From contig CAMDCV010000002.1 in the NCBI GenBank assembly GCA_945890645.1, forward strand, positions 62,001 through 126,000: DNA of 64,000 nt, given 5' to 3'. The position numbers were made by a program, and so were the translations under genes. How positions within the stretch are numbered: the stretch's first letter is position 1; each line of letters starts with the position of its first letter. This DNA is from Akkermansia muciniphila (GTDB lineage Bacteria; Verrucomicrobiota; Verrucomicrobiia; Verrucomicrobiales; Akkermansiaceae). Below are positions 46,429-54,931 of the stretch, in pieces. The notes under the pieces were generated by a model. That model saw only the letters and a program-made list of their open reading frames with translations, was not told the origin of the DNA and did no database searches.

Positions 46429-47430
46429 TCAGCTTGCGCTGACGGTCAGCTTGCGGATACCAGCGAGGATCGGTGCGAAGATGAGAGACTCATGCCACAC
46501 GGTGATGTCGGTATAGACAGTGTTTGGCTGGATCGCCACCGCCCACTTGCCACCGCCGTCCACAGGAGACCAAGCACGTTTGAAGTTGCTAGGGTCCTCC
46601 ATGATGGGGGACTCGGTCGCATTGTAGGAGTAAACCACCAGACCAGAGGTATCGGTCTTAGTCGCACCCTTCGCCGTTTGCTTGATGCCATCTTCGAGGA
46701 TGACTTGACCAGCACCCGTGTAGCGAGCGAGTTCTTCCATCGAGTAGTCAGCATGTTTGGCCATGGCATGGTTTGCACGGGTGGCGGCTTCATAGGCGTC
46801 TTGACGCAATTGCTGCGCCATGTAACCCAGCACCATGTGCGTTGGCTTCATACCAGATGCCGTGCGTGTGGCAGAGGCCATGCCACGCAGATCACCATCG
46901 GGGTTGCTCGCAGCATCCCACACTTTTGCCACGTTCGTAGCAGAAGCATCGACCAGCGCGAGACCACGCACTTTCTCAGCGCGGATCAGACGGTTTTTCA
47001 GCGCAGCAGCATACATCTGCTCCCAGCCAGCGACGAAAACGCCATTGACCTTCGGAACACGCTTGTGCTCCACGCGCATGGTGAGACCTTTCTGACGTGT
47101 GCTATCCGTGACAGTCGTGCCACGATTTTCCACACGCTTGAACGATGCGCCAATGGCGCGAATGTCAGAGTCGTCAGCTTCCGTCAGGTAGGCTTCGTCA
47201 TCAGACTTGGCGAACTGAAAGAATTCATTGACCTGCAAGGAAGGGAACAACAGATCGAGGAGAATCTCCTCATCAGTGGATGGCAGACCCGCAAGGTAAC
47301 CGCCCACATCCTGCGCCAGCGATGCAGCGTAGTTTTGCGAGGCGTTTGCCACGGTGATTTGATTCAGCTCAGGGCTGGCTCCGGCGATGGTAGCACCCGT
47401 GAGTGCTAAGAAATGTGATAAATGTTTCAT
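46429..47430 (-). CDS. Major capsid protein
   Basis: 333 residues, right after the protease and decoration genes, where the Mu major head gene (T) lies. The composition fits an HK97-type coat: an N-terminal helical arm, acidic P-domain, and motifs such as LAGLPSTDEEILLDLLFPSLQVNEFFQFAKSDDEAYL and IMEDPSNFKRAWSPVDGG near the C-terminus. The first 18 residues (MKHLSHFLALTGATIAGA) are hydrophobic like a signal peptide, unusual for a capsid, and may be removed on maturation. The call rests on position and size. Confidence 0.7.
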   Translation of the reverse strand: MKHLSHFLALTGATIAGASPELNQITVANASQNYAASLAQDVGGYLAGLPSTDEEILLDLLFPSLQVNEFFQFAKSDDEAYLTEADDSDIRAIGASFKRVENRGTTVTDSTRQKGLTMRVEHKRVPKVNGVFVAGWEQMYAAALKNRLIRAEKVRGLALVDASATNVAKVWDAASNPDGDLRGMASATRTASGMKPTHMVLGYMAQQLRQDAYEAATRANHAMAKHADYSMEELARYTGAGQVILEDGIKQTAKGATKTDTSGLVVYSYNATESPIMEDPSNFKRAWSPVDGGGKWAVAIQPNTVYTDITVWHESLIFAPILAGIRKLTVSAS

Positions 47431-47468
47431 GATTTTGATAAATGAAATTAAACGATTGAGGTTACAGA

Positions 47469-47948
47469 TCAGGGATTGATCACAGGGGAGAGAGGAGAGA
47501 CCAAGAATTCCACGCCGTCTCCGGAGCAGGCATTCAGAGCTTCACCCACGAGGTAGGCACCAGAGACAACAGCATCGGTGACTTTACCACCAGCCGTGCC
47601 ATAGACGCGCACACCAGCAGCGATAGCCTTGGAGCCAATCATGATGCGTGGCGGACCGATCAACGGTTTAACCGCTACAGGCTTTCCAATGGCTGCTTCA
47701 TCAAAGGCATTGCCGAGCGGTCGCGTGGAAGCTGTGTTCAGCTTCACCTGTGTGCCGGGTGCGGTGCCGAATGTGACCAGCAAGTGTGGTGCGATGTCCA
47801 CCTCCGCAGAGCGGGTGTAGCCATCTTCATACGAGCCTTGGGTATTGAGCGCATCCACACCACGGGGGGCGAGAGCGCGGGCGATCCCCGCGAACGGGGC
47901 TAACAGGAGCGCAATAACTAGGAGCGCCAGGCCTTTCATGTGTTTCAT
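47469..47948 (-). CDS. DUF2190-like capsid decoration protein
   Basis: 159 residues. After a hydrophobic N-terminus (MKHMKGLALLVIALLLAPFAGIARA) there is a beta-rich domain with GRPVAV-type turns (GNAFDEAAIGKPVAVKP, GVRVYGTAGGKVTDAVVSGAYLVGEALNACSGDGVEFLVSPL), the pattern of DUF2190 decoration proteins in Mu-like phages. It lies between protease and capsid. The signal-like start is odd for a virion protein assembled in the cytoplasm. Confidence 0.55.
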   Translation of the reverse strand: MKHMKGLALLVIALLLAPFAGIARALAPRGVDALNTQGSYEDGYTRSAEVDIAPHLLVTFGTAPGTQVKLNTASTRPLGNAFDEAAIGKPVAVKPLIGPPRIMIGSKAIAAGVRVYGTAGGKVTDAVVSGAYLVGEALNACSGDGVEFLVSPLSPVINP

Positions 47949-47981
47949 ATTAGTATAGGAAAAGAAGACAATTGGTTTGGA

Positions 47982-49130
47982 TTAGCCCTTCGCGAAAAGA
48001 GCGGGATTTGCGGCCTTGAATCCGTCGTAAGCACGGGTCCAACCTTCGGACGTGGTGATGTCGATGTGGTTTTCCTTCGCGTAACGCTTCGCACCTTCCG
48101 TGAGGGAGGCAGAGGAATTCGCGGCATCGGCTTGAGCGCCCTTGCGGCTTGCGAGATCAACGACTTTGTTCTCGGTGTTGAGGGTAGTCATCAAGGTTTG
48201 CAGCTTGGCGTGCTCACTCTCAAACGAGGTGTTCAGCGCGGCGGCCCAGCGTGGTTTATCGGCAGCAGTGATGCGGCCCGTCTTGATCGCGTCATCGAGC
48301 ACGATGTCAATCGCGCGGTTGACCACGGCCGTGTTGGCAGTGTCGATCATTTTATCTTTTTCCATCTCCGGTTTCGGTTCAGGCTTTACGGTTTCTTTGC
48401 TGGCGAGCTTGAGGATCGCGGCAGAGATGTCTTCGGGGCTAGGATCGGCACCTTCGGCGTAACCGAGTGCGAGCAGCGCAGGTAGCGTTAGTTTCATGTT
48501 TGGTTTAGTTTCAGTTTCGGTTGCGTTCTCAGGTTCGATGGGATCGGTTTGGAGATCATCATCGGGAGATATTTCAGGCATGCCCTGGAGAGAATTCAGG
48601 GCGATGGTGTTTTGGAGAATTTGCGGCTTGTTGGTCAGCGCGTCAGACCAGAGCAAGACGGGGCGGAAGTATCCGGGGCGACCAGGGATTTCCACCATGC
48701 GCCAATAAGGACTGTGACCCGTGTAGCGTGGGGCCTCGCCACTAAGCAGGCCTTGTCCATCGGAATTCATCACGCTCGTGGCATAGATGCCGTCTTCGCG
48801 GTTCGTGATCTGCTTGATGCGGCCTACGGCACTGGCCTTGTGTCCGGGATTCTTTGCCGACCAGTCCGCATCATCGGCATGGCCTTCATAGATCGGCACA
48901 CCACGGAAGAACGTGGCGATTTGATTGCCAAGGCTTTTGAAGTTTTCCGCCATCAAGCGGCCGGCTTCCGCATCCACCACTTGGATGATCGGCTTACCCT
49001 CCACATCAGTCCCAGGGAATTCTCCGAACGGACTGAGGCGGTAGGTCACAGTTTTTTCATCACCTTCGATGGTGACTTCATTAAATATGCCGCTAGCGAC
49101 ATTCAGTGCGTTTGTGAATTTTGATTTCAT
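47982..49130 (-). CDS. Mu I-like prohead protease / scaffold
   Basis: 382 residues. The first 190 match the Mu-type I protease: PFGEFPGTDVEGKPIIQVVDAEAGRLMAENF, then FFRGVPIYEGHADDADWSAKNP and APRYTGHSPYWRMVEI, where conserved His and Ser are expected to form the active site. The rest (about 260-382) is charged and helical, the probable scaffold tail (IDIVLDDAIKTGRITAADKPRWAAAL). It should process the prohead. Overlaps the portal gene by 4 bp (start 49130, stop 49127). Confidence 0.75.
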   Translation of the reverse strand: MKSKFTNALNVASGIFNEVTIEGDEKTVTYRLSPFGEFPGTDVEGKPIIQVVDAEAGRLMAENFKSLGNQIATFFRGVPIYEGHADDADWSAKNPGHKASAVGRIKQITNREDGIYATSVMNSDGQGLLSGEAPRYTGHSPYWRMVEIPGRPGYFRPVLLWSDALTNKPQILQNTIALNSLQGMPEISPDDDLQTDPIEPENATETETKPNMKLTLPALLALGYAEGADPSPEDISAAILKLASKETVKPEPKPEMEKDKMIDTANTAVVNRAIDIVLDDAIKTGRITAADKPRWAAALNTSFESEHAKLQTLMTTLNTENKVVDLASRKGAQADAANSSASLTEGAKRYAKENHIDITTSEGWTRAYDGFKAANPALFAKG

Positions 49131-50713
49131 GATTCTTTGTTGGTGCGGAGCGCGGCACGCATACCGTTTAAGGTGGCCGTGCCCATCGCGGCTTCGAGTT
49201 CGGTGGCGAGATCGCTAGCCATGCTTTGGCTAAAAAGTTCGGGCAGCTCCTTGGCGGCCGCTTCCATCAGCGCGAGAAAATCTTCATTGGTCAGCTCATC
49301 GCTTTCCGCCTTCTCACTGAGCTTGGCGAAATAGGCATCCAGCGCGCTCAGGGCATTCGTGCGCACACCCAGTGCGGTCGCGAGTGAGTCAGTGAGCAGG
49401 GCCTGCATGTCCGCAGCAGAGTTGAACGCACTTGTCACAGGTGGCACGGTGACAGGTGCCGTTACTTCACCGAGAGCCTTTTCATTTTCATCCGCTTCCA
49501 CGATGCCGAACTTGCCCACGAACCATGGTTGAGAAATACGCACGCCGTGTTTTTTCGCGGCATCAACGACGCTCAACTCCTGTGCCACGTTTGTGCGTGT
49601 CTCGGTGCGCAGTCGCAGCTCCACCAGCTCGGCAGCATGTGGGCCGAAGTAGTAGCGGATCACACGCTGTGTGAGATTGCGGTTGATCACTTCACTGACC
49701 CATGCCGCGTTATCCGCGTGCAGCTTGTCGCTATCGTCTTGTTGCGGATTTGACCCGGTGCCGTTTTCACGCGAGATCGTAGAAAGGTCGCCGCCCAACC
49801 ACAGCATCACCTGGGCGCGGTCCATGCGGTCCACGAGCTTTTCATACGGCAGCTCACCAGAGCCAGCAAGTGAGAGCACATCGATCACATCATTCGTGTT
49901 CACCACCGCGCCCCACTCGCTACCGATGCTCGCCACGGCATCAGCCATGTCATTCCATTCCGGAGAGCCTTGCTTCGCCTGAGTCTTGCCCAGGAACGCA
50001 GGCATGCCGTGACGGTCGCAATACGTGAGCCAATCTTGCAGCGGCAGCTGCTTGAACATGCGGCACAGTACACCGGCTAGCATGACGCCGCGTCCTTTGT
50101 AAGTCATCCAGGCGCCACGGCCACCCATCGTTTCAAGATCGACACCACGCTGTGCGCTATCGGATGTGAGGAAACGCATGCGGCCTGTCGTCGTCTCGAA
50201 AAAATACGTTGGCACTTTGACACACTCTGCCTGCAGCCGGTTCTTGCTCGGCTTCCATACGATGTGATGCGCACCATAGGTTTTACCAAAGGCATCCATG
50301 ATCTGATAAAACAGCAAGCGCGTCTTACCGCATTCCTCCAGCTCCACGGCATCAGACACTTCGAGCGTTTGGTAAAATTCCTGCAGCAGGCCTTGCTGAT
50401 CTTCTGCCATGCCCTTCTGCTCTGGCTTGATTTCATCACGCGGAAGAACATCGTAACCCCACGACGACACAGCAGCCTTTGCCTTCGGTGCCACGGTGGC
50501 AATCACGTCATCATGCTTCTCCAGCCAGTCCATGATCCATGCTAGGGCCGCGATCTCGCCACGAGCGAATGCTTCAAGCTGCCGAACCAGCACCGCAGGC
50601 GTCCAATCACGCAGCGGATTGAATCGCGTTTGCTTGTGCAGATGCACCCGCTCAGCAGATACCACTGCTGGCCGTCCATCCGGTCCTAAAATTCTTCCTG
50701 ACTGCGCTGCCAC
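49127..50713 (-). CDS. Portal protein (DUF935, Mu gp29-like)
   Basis: 528 residues. The start RILGPDGRPAVVSAERVHLHKQTRFNPLRDWTPAVLVRQLEAF, and later motifs FGKTYGAHHIVWKP and GSGELPYEKLVDRMDRAQVMLWLGGDLSTISRENGTGSNPQQDD, are the standard signature of the DUF935 portal family. It forms the dodecameric DNA gate at one capsid vertex. Preceded by a small Cys-rich gene 61 bases away and coupled to the protease gene. Confidence 0.85.
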   Translation of the reverse strand: MAAQSGRILGPDGRPAVVSAERVHLHKQTRFNPLRDWTPAVLVRQLEAFARGEIAALAWIMDWLEKHDDVIATVAPKAKAAVSSWGYDVLPRDEIKPEQKGMAEDQQGLLQEFYQTLEVSDAVELEECGKTRLLFYQIMDAFGKTYGAHHIVWKPSKNRLQAECVKVPTYFFETTTGRMRFLTSDSAQRGVDLETMGGRGAWMTYKGRGVMLAGVLCRMFKQLPLQDWLTYCDRHGMPAFLGKTQAKQGSPEWNDMADAVASIGSEWGAVVNTNDVIDVLSLAGSGELPYEKLVDRMDRAQVMLWLGGDLSTISRENGTGSNPQQDDSDKLHADNAAWVSEVINRNLTQRVIRYYFGPHAAELVELRLRTETRTNVAQELSVVDAAKKHGVRISQPWFVGKFGIVEADENEKALGEVTAPVTVPPVTSAFNSAADMQALLTDSLATALGVRTNALSALDAYFAKLSEKAESDELTNEDFLALMEAAAKELPELFSQSMASDLATELEAAMGTATLNGMRAALRTNKES

Positions 50714-50774
50714 GCCGGTGTTTTAGCAATCCCACGCGCCTATGCGTTTCGGTCGCACATGGTCACGCACTATC

Positions 50775-51017
50775 TCACGTCAAAATTGCAGCCGCACGCT
50801 TTCGCGATTTCCTCACACGCGCGGGATAGTGACCTGTCTTCCAGGCATCCGCATAGGAGCATCCACAGCGATACCATTTCATCGCCAATCCATAATCGCC
50901 GCCGTAGCCTCGGTATCGTCCGCGCCCCTCGCAGCACGTGCATGTCGTACGCGACTTAAACTCCAGCCACTTGGCCGCCGATGGAAAACGCCGTGCTTTG
51001 ATCTGTTTTTGATTCAT
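50775..51017 (-). CDS. Small Cys-rich (zinc-binding-like) phage protein
   Basis: 80 residues, basic. CTCCEGRGRYRGYGGDYGL, then YRCGCSY, gives two CxC or CxxC pairs spaced as in a zinc ribbon. The start overlaps the stop of the preceding small membrane-like gene (ATGA). Lies between terminase and portal, a place where Mu-like phages rarely carry genes. Probably DNA- or RNA-binding; unproven. Confidence 0.5.
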   Translation of the reverse strand: MNQKQIKARRFPSAAKWLEFKSRTTCTCCEGRGRYRGYGGDYGLAMKWYRCGCSYADAWKTGHYPARVRKSRKRAAAILT

Positions 51018-51289
51018 GACCGCATCGCAAAATAGATCGCCATCGCATGATCACCGGCGGCTTTGATGCCCACTGACCAAAGAGCCACGGGATGAGCGTC
51101 TCCCATCCACAGCAAAACCCAGATGATGGTCCACAAACAAGCGATCACCTCCTCGACCTTCGATGCGCTCCAGACCCGTCCACAGAATTGCCCTGTGCCG
51201 CCTGTGCCGAGCGATTTGAGAGGGGGATGCACTCCCTCGCGCGTATTCGTGCATTTCCGCACCCCACCCCTTAAATCGCCCGATTTCAC
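51014..51289 (-). CDS. Small phage protein with hydrophobic C-terminal half
   Basis: 91 residues from a GTG at 51289 that overlaps the terminase stop (GTGA), and a stop overlapping the next start (ATGA). The N-terminal 40 are basic and Gly-rich. The C-terminal part, VIACLWTIIWVLLWMGDAHPVALWSVG, could span a membrane. The paired 4-bp overlaps are the main support that it is real. Function unknown. Confidence 0.4.
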   Translation of the reverse strand: MKSGDLRGGVRKCTNTREGVHPPLKSLGTGGTGQFCGRVWSASKVEEVIACLWTIIWVLLWMGDAHPVALWSVGIKAAGDHAMAIYFAMRS

Positions 51290-52830
51290 AGCCCCGACCC
51301 GATCCGGTGCCTTTCCCGCGAGTGACCCCTCTCTGAAAGCCCCTGGTAACCCCCTGAGTAAACCTGATTCTTCGCGGCATGACTCGCCAGCGCACCCGCC
51401 CATGCAATGTCACCGTGGGAGGCCGCATTCAGGTTGTTCCGACCAGCCGTGAAAATCCATCGGCCGTTGCCGTAGTTTTTCCGCAGCGAGAAATAATCCT
51501 GCGCGATGTCGTCATGAGTCGTCGGGATGATCTTCTCGCCCACGCTCAGTTCATTCATCAGCCCATGTCCCAGGTCATGCTTCTTGCTTGCGAAATTCAC
51601 AGGTTCAAATTGCCCTGGGAATTCCTTCTCAGTCTCCCAACAAATCTGTCTGCCGAGGCCCGTCTCATCGCCAGCTCCACTCACCGCCGTGAGATGCTTC
51701 ATGAAGGCCCACAGCGCATGCTTCAGAAAATGCCAGTCACTCGTCCGGCAAGTCAGCAATGCTTCCAGACGCGACCCCACCAGCTCCTTACGCTCAATGT
51801 AGATCGCCGCGAGGTCACCTTCACCCGATGCCGCCACGTCGAAGCCCAGTTGATATCGCTCGGGATTCGCAAGCACCTTGGGAAAATTGTCACAGATAAA
51901 GGTTCTGATCTTACGCTCGCGAGCTTCAGCACTCCATCGCTCGAAATCGCCAAACAACTCTGTCACCTGGTGAGCTTCCAGATGCACGCGCTCGATCTCA
52001 TAATCCTTCCGGTTCATGCAGATCGTCGCCCACGATACAATGGCCGATGTCGATCCACTCGGGTTACAGTTGTACGCCTGCTCATAAATTTCCGGCAGCC
52101 GGGCACGATTTTTACAATCGGCAATGAACTGCTCACGCGTCGTGTTCTTGCCAGAGATCGCATTGATTTTATCAAGAAGCCCTTGTTCGACGGCATCCTC
52201 CATCGTCACTTTATAGTGACTCCACCCGCCCTTGCCCGCCATAGCCTCACGAGCGAACTGATAAAACAAAGTGTCCGTGCCATCGTGAGCCGACCAGACC
52301 CCGATGTCATAGCCCCAAGTGATACGACCCTGAGCCGTTTCCCACAGCTTCTCCGCGCGCTGATGCTTCGCAAACTCATCAAGGCCCACGTCACCGCCGA
52401 ACACGGCCATCGCATAAGGATTGGCAGAGAACGCGATGATCCGGCTTCCGTTATCAAACTTGATGTAGCCGAACTTCACTTCCTCCATGTAGGACTTACC
52501 CCGATCATCCTTCGCTTCCACGTTCATCGAGTCCATGCCATGGCTCACGATGCTCCGCGTGAAATCAAACATCTCAGCGAACCGTCTGCATTGCTCCAGA
52601 TACTCAATCGCAGATTGCTGATCCTTGGTCGCAAAAAGATAATCACGACGCGCATGCCGTAACCTCTTACGTACATTCTTGAACGCATCACAAAAAGTCC
52701 AACCGATCCGCACCGACTTTTCCGCCAACCGCATCACAGCATCATCCTCAATCCACACCCGTTGATACGGCAGGAAGTAACGACTCAAACTCGGATCGTC
52801 ATCGATCTGGATGCTAGGTAAAACAATCAT
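51286..52830 (-). CDS. Terminase large subunit (Mu gp28-like)
   Basis: 514 residues. The N-terminus (FLPYQRVWIEDDAVMRLAEKSVRIGWTFCDAF) is the adenine-binding and Walker-like region of gp28-type terminases. FGGDVGLDEFAKHQ near 145-160 fits Walker B. QLGFDVAASGEGDLAAIYIE near 330-350 starts the RNase H-like nuclease domain with its first acidic residue. It packages DNA headfuls by ATP-driven translocation. The start overlaps the gp27-like stop (ATGA), the usual small/large terminase order. Confidence 0.85.
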   Translation of the reverse strand: MIVLPSIQIDDDPSLSRYFLPYQRVWIEDDAVMRLAEKSVRIGWTFCDAFKNVRKRLRHARRDYLFATKDQQSAIEYLEQCRRFAEMFDFTRSIVSHGMDSMNVEAKDDRGKSYMEEVKFGYIKFDNGSRIIAFSANPYAMAVFGGDVGLDEFAKHQRAEKLWETAQGRITWGYDIGVWSAHDGTDTLFYQFAREAMAGKGGWSHYKVTMEDAVEQGLLDKINAISGKNTTREQFIADCKNRARLPEIYEQAYNCNPSGSTSAIVSWATICMNRKDYEIERVHLEAHQVTELFGDFERWSAEARERKIRTFICDNFPKVLANPERYQLGFDVAASGEGDLAAIYIERKELVGSRLEALLTCRTSDWHFLKHALWAFMKHLTAVSGAGDETGLGRQICWETEKEFPGQFEPVNFASKKHDLGHGLMNELSVGEKIIPTTHDDIAQDYFSLRKNYGNGRWIFTAGRNNLNAASHGDIAWAGALASHAAKNQVYSGGYQGLSERGHSRERHRIGSGL

Positions 52831-53384
52831 CGTTTTTTCAGGCCAAAAAATTCATCCATCTTATCGAGAATCGCGAGGCGTTGCTCTTCTTCAGACATTG
52901 CCTTGTTTTCACGGATCGCCGCGATATCGCCTTCTGCCTTCTCAAGGCGTGCCGCCTTACGCTCTAACAACGCAAGCCTCCGCCCATCCTGATTCACCCG
53001 CTTCGTGTCATTGCGCGCCTTCAGCAGCTGCACAAACGCCTTCACATTGCCATCATCCAGCGTCTCGGCCGCGAACACCATCTGCCCGGCTTCCATCAGC
53101 TCCTCTGCCGACATACTACCTTCACGCGCCAGCTCTTCGACGACTTGTTGACTGCGTGACTTCGCTTCCTCCATCCGGCGCTTGAGTCGAAGCCACTTAT
53201 AGAAATTCGAGAGCGCCCCCATCGAGCAGCTCACATTATAGAGGCGCGGAATCTCCACACAGATCGCCTCCAGCGTCATGACCTCGCCACCCTCCTCCGG
53301 ATGCCGCATGCGCCACAGGTCCTCCAGTGCCTCGGCAGGAAGGTTCTTCAAGATCGCATCAGCTCTGACTTCGCGGTCGCTCAT
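52827..53384 (-). CDS. Mu gp27-like small terminase (DUF3486 type)
   Basis: 185 residues from the ATG at 53384 (MSDREVRADAILKNLPAEAL). The N-terminal half resembles a helix-turn-helix (MTLEAICVEIPRLYNVSCSMGALSNFYKWLRLKRRM). The C-terminal half is a long coil (RRLALLERKAARLEKAEGDIAAIRENKAM), as in DUF3486 small terminases. Such proteins bind phage DNA at the packaging site. A longer upstream frame would overlap the preceding gene and is rejected. Confidence 0.7.
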   Translation of the reverse strand: MSDREVRADAILKNLPAEALEDLWRMRHPEEGGEVMTLEAICVEIPRLYNVSCSMGALSNFYKWLRLKRRMEEAKSRSQQVVEELAREGSMSAEELMEAGQMVFAAETLDDGNVKAFVQLLKARNDTKRVNQDGRRLALLERKAARLEKAEGDIAAIRENKAMSEEEQRLAILDKMDEFFGLKKR

Positions 53385-53647
53385 GATTGGGATTTCAGTA
53401 ATGCGTCTCCGCGTTCCGTGATCGTGTATTGCTCCAGATCGGCATCGAATTTGCTTTCCACCCGAGCGATGAGTGAATTCTTCTCCATCGTCGTGATCGC
53501 CGTGGACCATTCCACATCTGTCACCGGAGGTTTCACCAGATCGCGTGCGTAAGTGCGCATCACCTCCACCGCCAGCGGATATCCCTCTGCCAGCTTCAGT
53601 GCCTCCAGCACCGCACCCGTCACCTGCTTTTTTCGGAAAGGATTCAT
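53381..53647 (-). CDS. Small winged-helix-like phage protein (gp26 position)
   Basis: 88 residues. VLEALKLAEGYPLAVEVMRTYARDLVKPPVTDVEWSTAITTMEKNSLIARVESKFDADLEQYTITERGDALL has the helix and wing spacing of a winged helix domain, ending in the frequent TERGDALL turn. It occupies the slot of Mu gp26 and overlaps both neighbours by 4 bp. DNA binding during packaging is plausible. Confidence 0.6.
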   Translation of the reverse strand: MNPFRKKQVTGAVLEALKLAEGYPLAVEVMRTYARDLVKPPVTDVEWSTAITTMEKNSLIARVESKFDADLEQYTITERGDALLKSQS

Positions 53648-54096
53648 TGTGTTCTTGGGGTAGTGCCGCGCACCTTCTTACGTTTCTGCATCAGGCCGAG
53701 CATCGCATCGATCCGCTCATGAGTTTCACGCGTCATCGTATCCAGCTTACTCATCAAGCGCAGCTCGCTCGCGTGCTGAGACTCCATGATCATCACAAAG
53801 TTTTTCCCCTGTGCCGCTTTGATCTCATCGATCCTGCGCTCCAGTTGATTCATGCGGTCCTTCAGATCACGCACCTCCGTCCACGAGACCTCCTGCCTGC
53901 GTTGCCGCCCTTCCTCACGCACGTTAACCTCACCATCCACCGTCACCTTTGCTCGCGTCTTGAAATACAAAGCCAACGCCGTAACAATACACCCCACCAC
54001 CGCAGAGATCGCCCCGGTGGTAATCGTAGAAACCTCCCCCTGAGTCCCGTGCGTCAACACAGTCTCAGCCAACATCGTCATGAGTAACATCATCAT
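53644..54096 (-). CDS. DUF2730-like membrane coiled-coil protein
   Basis: 150 residues. A membrane segment TTGAISAVVGCIVTALALYF (about 26-45) is followed by a cytosolic coil (VRDLKDRMNQLERRIDEIKAAQ). The layout of one span plus a coil matches the small DUF2730 protein encoded near the Mu lysis and terminase genes. It may also be a spanin or holin accessory. Overlaps the downstream gp26-like gene by 4 bp. Confidence 0.5.
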   Translation of the reverse strand: MMMLLMTMLAETVLTHGTQGEVSTITTGAISAVVGCIVTALALYFKTRAKVTVDGEVNVREEGRQRRQEVSWTEVRDLKDRMNQLERRIDEIKAAQGKNFVMIMESQHASELRLMSKLDTMTRETHERIDAMLGLMQKRKKVRGTTPRTQ

Positions 54097-54109
54097 AAAT
54101 TAAAAAAAT

Positions 54110-54133
54110 CACTGCTCACTGATCACTGCTCAC
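54110..54133. repeat. GTGAGCAGTGATCAGTG-type repeat in prophage spacer
   Basis: On the minus strand the spacer reads GTGAGCAGTGATCAGTG then AGCAGTG, the same motif as at 26883-26899 in the host chromosome. It lies between two phage genes and overlaps the C-terminal codons of the small gene at 54123. Confidence 0.75.
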
Positions 54134-54344
54134 TCGGCACTTTCCCCTGCGCCCGATCCGCCTGCACCATGATACAAATCCACTTGATCATGCTCGGAAT
54201 GCCACCCTTAGCCCCATTGCGCTTCTCCAAGTGTTCCGTCTTGCCCCGCAGCTTCCGCACCTCCTCATCAGTCAGCGACCGCACATACGCTGCCGGATCA
54301 GCAGCCGCGCACACTTGTTCAAAGAGATAATCGTGATCAATCAT
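54123..54344 (-). CDS. Small hypothetical phage protein
   Basis: 73 residues from the ATG at 54344 (MIDHDYLFEQVCAAADPAAYV). Helical, no membrane span. LTDEEVRKLRGKTEHLEKRNGAKGGIPSMIKWICIMVQAD includes a basic helix. It sits between the endolysin and the membrane coil gene. No family recognised. Its last codons fall in the dispersed repeat. Confidence 0.5.
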   Translation of the reverse strand: MIDHDYLFEQVCAAADPAAYVRSLTDEEVRKLRGKTEHLEKRNGAKGGIPSMIKWICIMVQADRAQGKVPSEQ

Positions 54345-54356
54345 GGCGAGCAACTG

Positions 54357-54800
54357 TTAGAAATCCACGTTGTTGCCGCGATTGTCCAGGTGCACAAAAT
54401 TGGCATACTTGAGACCGAGGCCGCCCTTGAAAAATCCTTCCTTGCGCAACGTCTTCAACATCGCCCGCAGCTTCGACACCGGGATATTAGGAGCAGCAAT
54501 GTCCAGAGCATCACACTGCATGTGTCGCGAGGCCCTGGCACCACCGATGGCAGTGTTGTACGCAGGCGAGCGATAAGAGGAGAGAATAATCACGCCCGTG
54601 CCCAATCGCTCACGCGCTTCATCCGCAGCACGCAGCACCGGCACCAGCCGCGCACGCATAGCCTTCGGCGGCAGCTTATTCAAGCCAGCGGCCTTGCCAT
54701 TGGAGTAATGTGCGTTGCCAAGGAATCGCACCTCGTGCGGTTTGAAATGTCGAAGGTTCAAGCCCTCCACCCATGCGTCAAAATCTTCAATAGCATTCAT
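54357..54800 (-). CDS. Endolysin, M15-family peptidase (D-Ala-D-Ala carboxypeptidase-like)
   Basis: 147 residues. Signature: VIILSSYRSPAYNTAIGGARASRHMQCDALDIAAPNIPVSKLRAML (about 80-125), where SRHMQCDALDI supplies the zinc-binding His and Asp of M15 peptidases. It should cleave peptidoglycan stem peptides at host lysis. No signal peptide, so release would depend on the holin encoded upstream at 54932-55360. It resembles M15_3-type peptidases common in tailed phages. Confidence 0.75.
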   Translation of the reverse strand: MNAIEDFDAWVEGLNLRHFKPHEVRFLGNAHYSNGKAAGLNKLPPKAMRARLVPVLRAADEARERLGTGVIILSSYRSPAYNTAIGGARASRHMQCDALDIAAPNIPVSKLRAMLKTLRKEGFFKGGLGLKYANFVHLDNRGNNVDF

Positions 54801-54834
54801 AATCCGTAAATCCGTTTAATCCGTCGTTAAAAAA
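54801..54834. repeat. AATCCGTAAATCCGT repeat, copy 1
   Basis: Contains AATCCGTAAATCCGT, two variable bases, AATCCGTCGT and an A-run. The same block recurs at 58620-58653 in the early region. It lies directly upstream of the endolysin start, in the holin-endolysin spacer. Confidence 0.75.
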
Positions 54835-54905
54835 ATGCTGCTCACGCGTCTCATCAGCCTTTCGCGCATTGGTCCTTCTACCGGAAATTCAAAAACACTG
54901 CCTTG

Positions 54906-54931
54906 TCCTTCGTAGCCTTGGCGAAGTAGGA
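54906..54931. repeat. TCCTCCGTAGCCTTGGCGAA-type repeat, copy 1
   Basis: A 26-bp element with inverted ends (TCCTTCG... and ...CGAAGTAGGA) identical at 24 of 26 positions to 58678-58703. Abuts the stop codon of the holin gene (54932-54934). Confidence 0.75.

Noticed and set aside
46408-47409. Plus-strand frame (333 codons) opposite the capsid gene
   Set aside because: Rich in Arg, His and Cys without any structural pattern; the minus-strand gene fits size and position of the capsid.
51379-52662. Plus-strand frame (427 codons) opposite the terminase gene
   Set aside because: Shadow of the terminase gene; no recognised motifs, Arg/His/Pro-rich.
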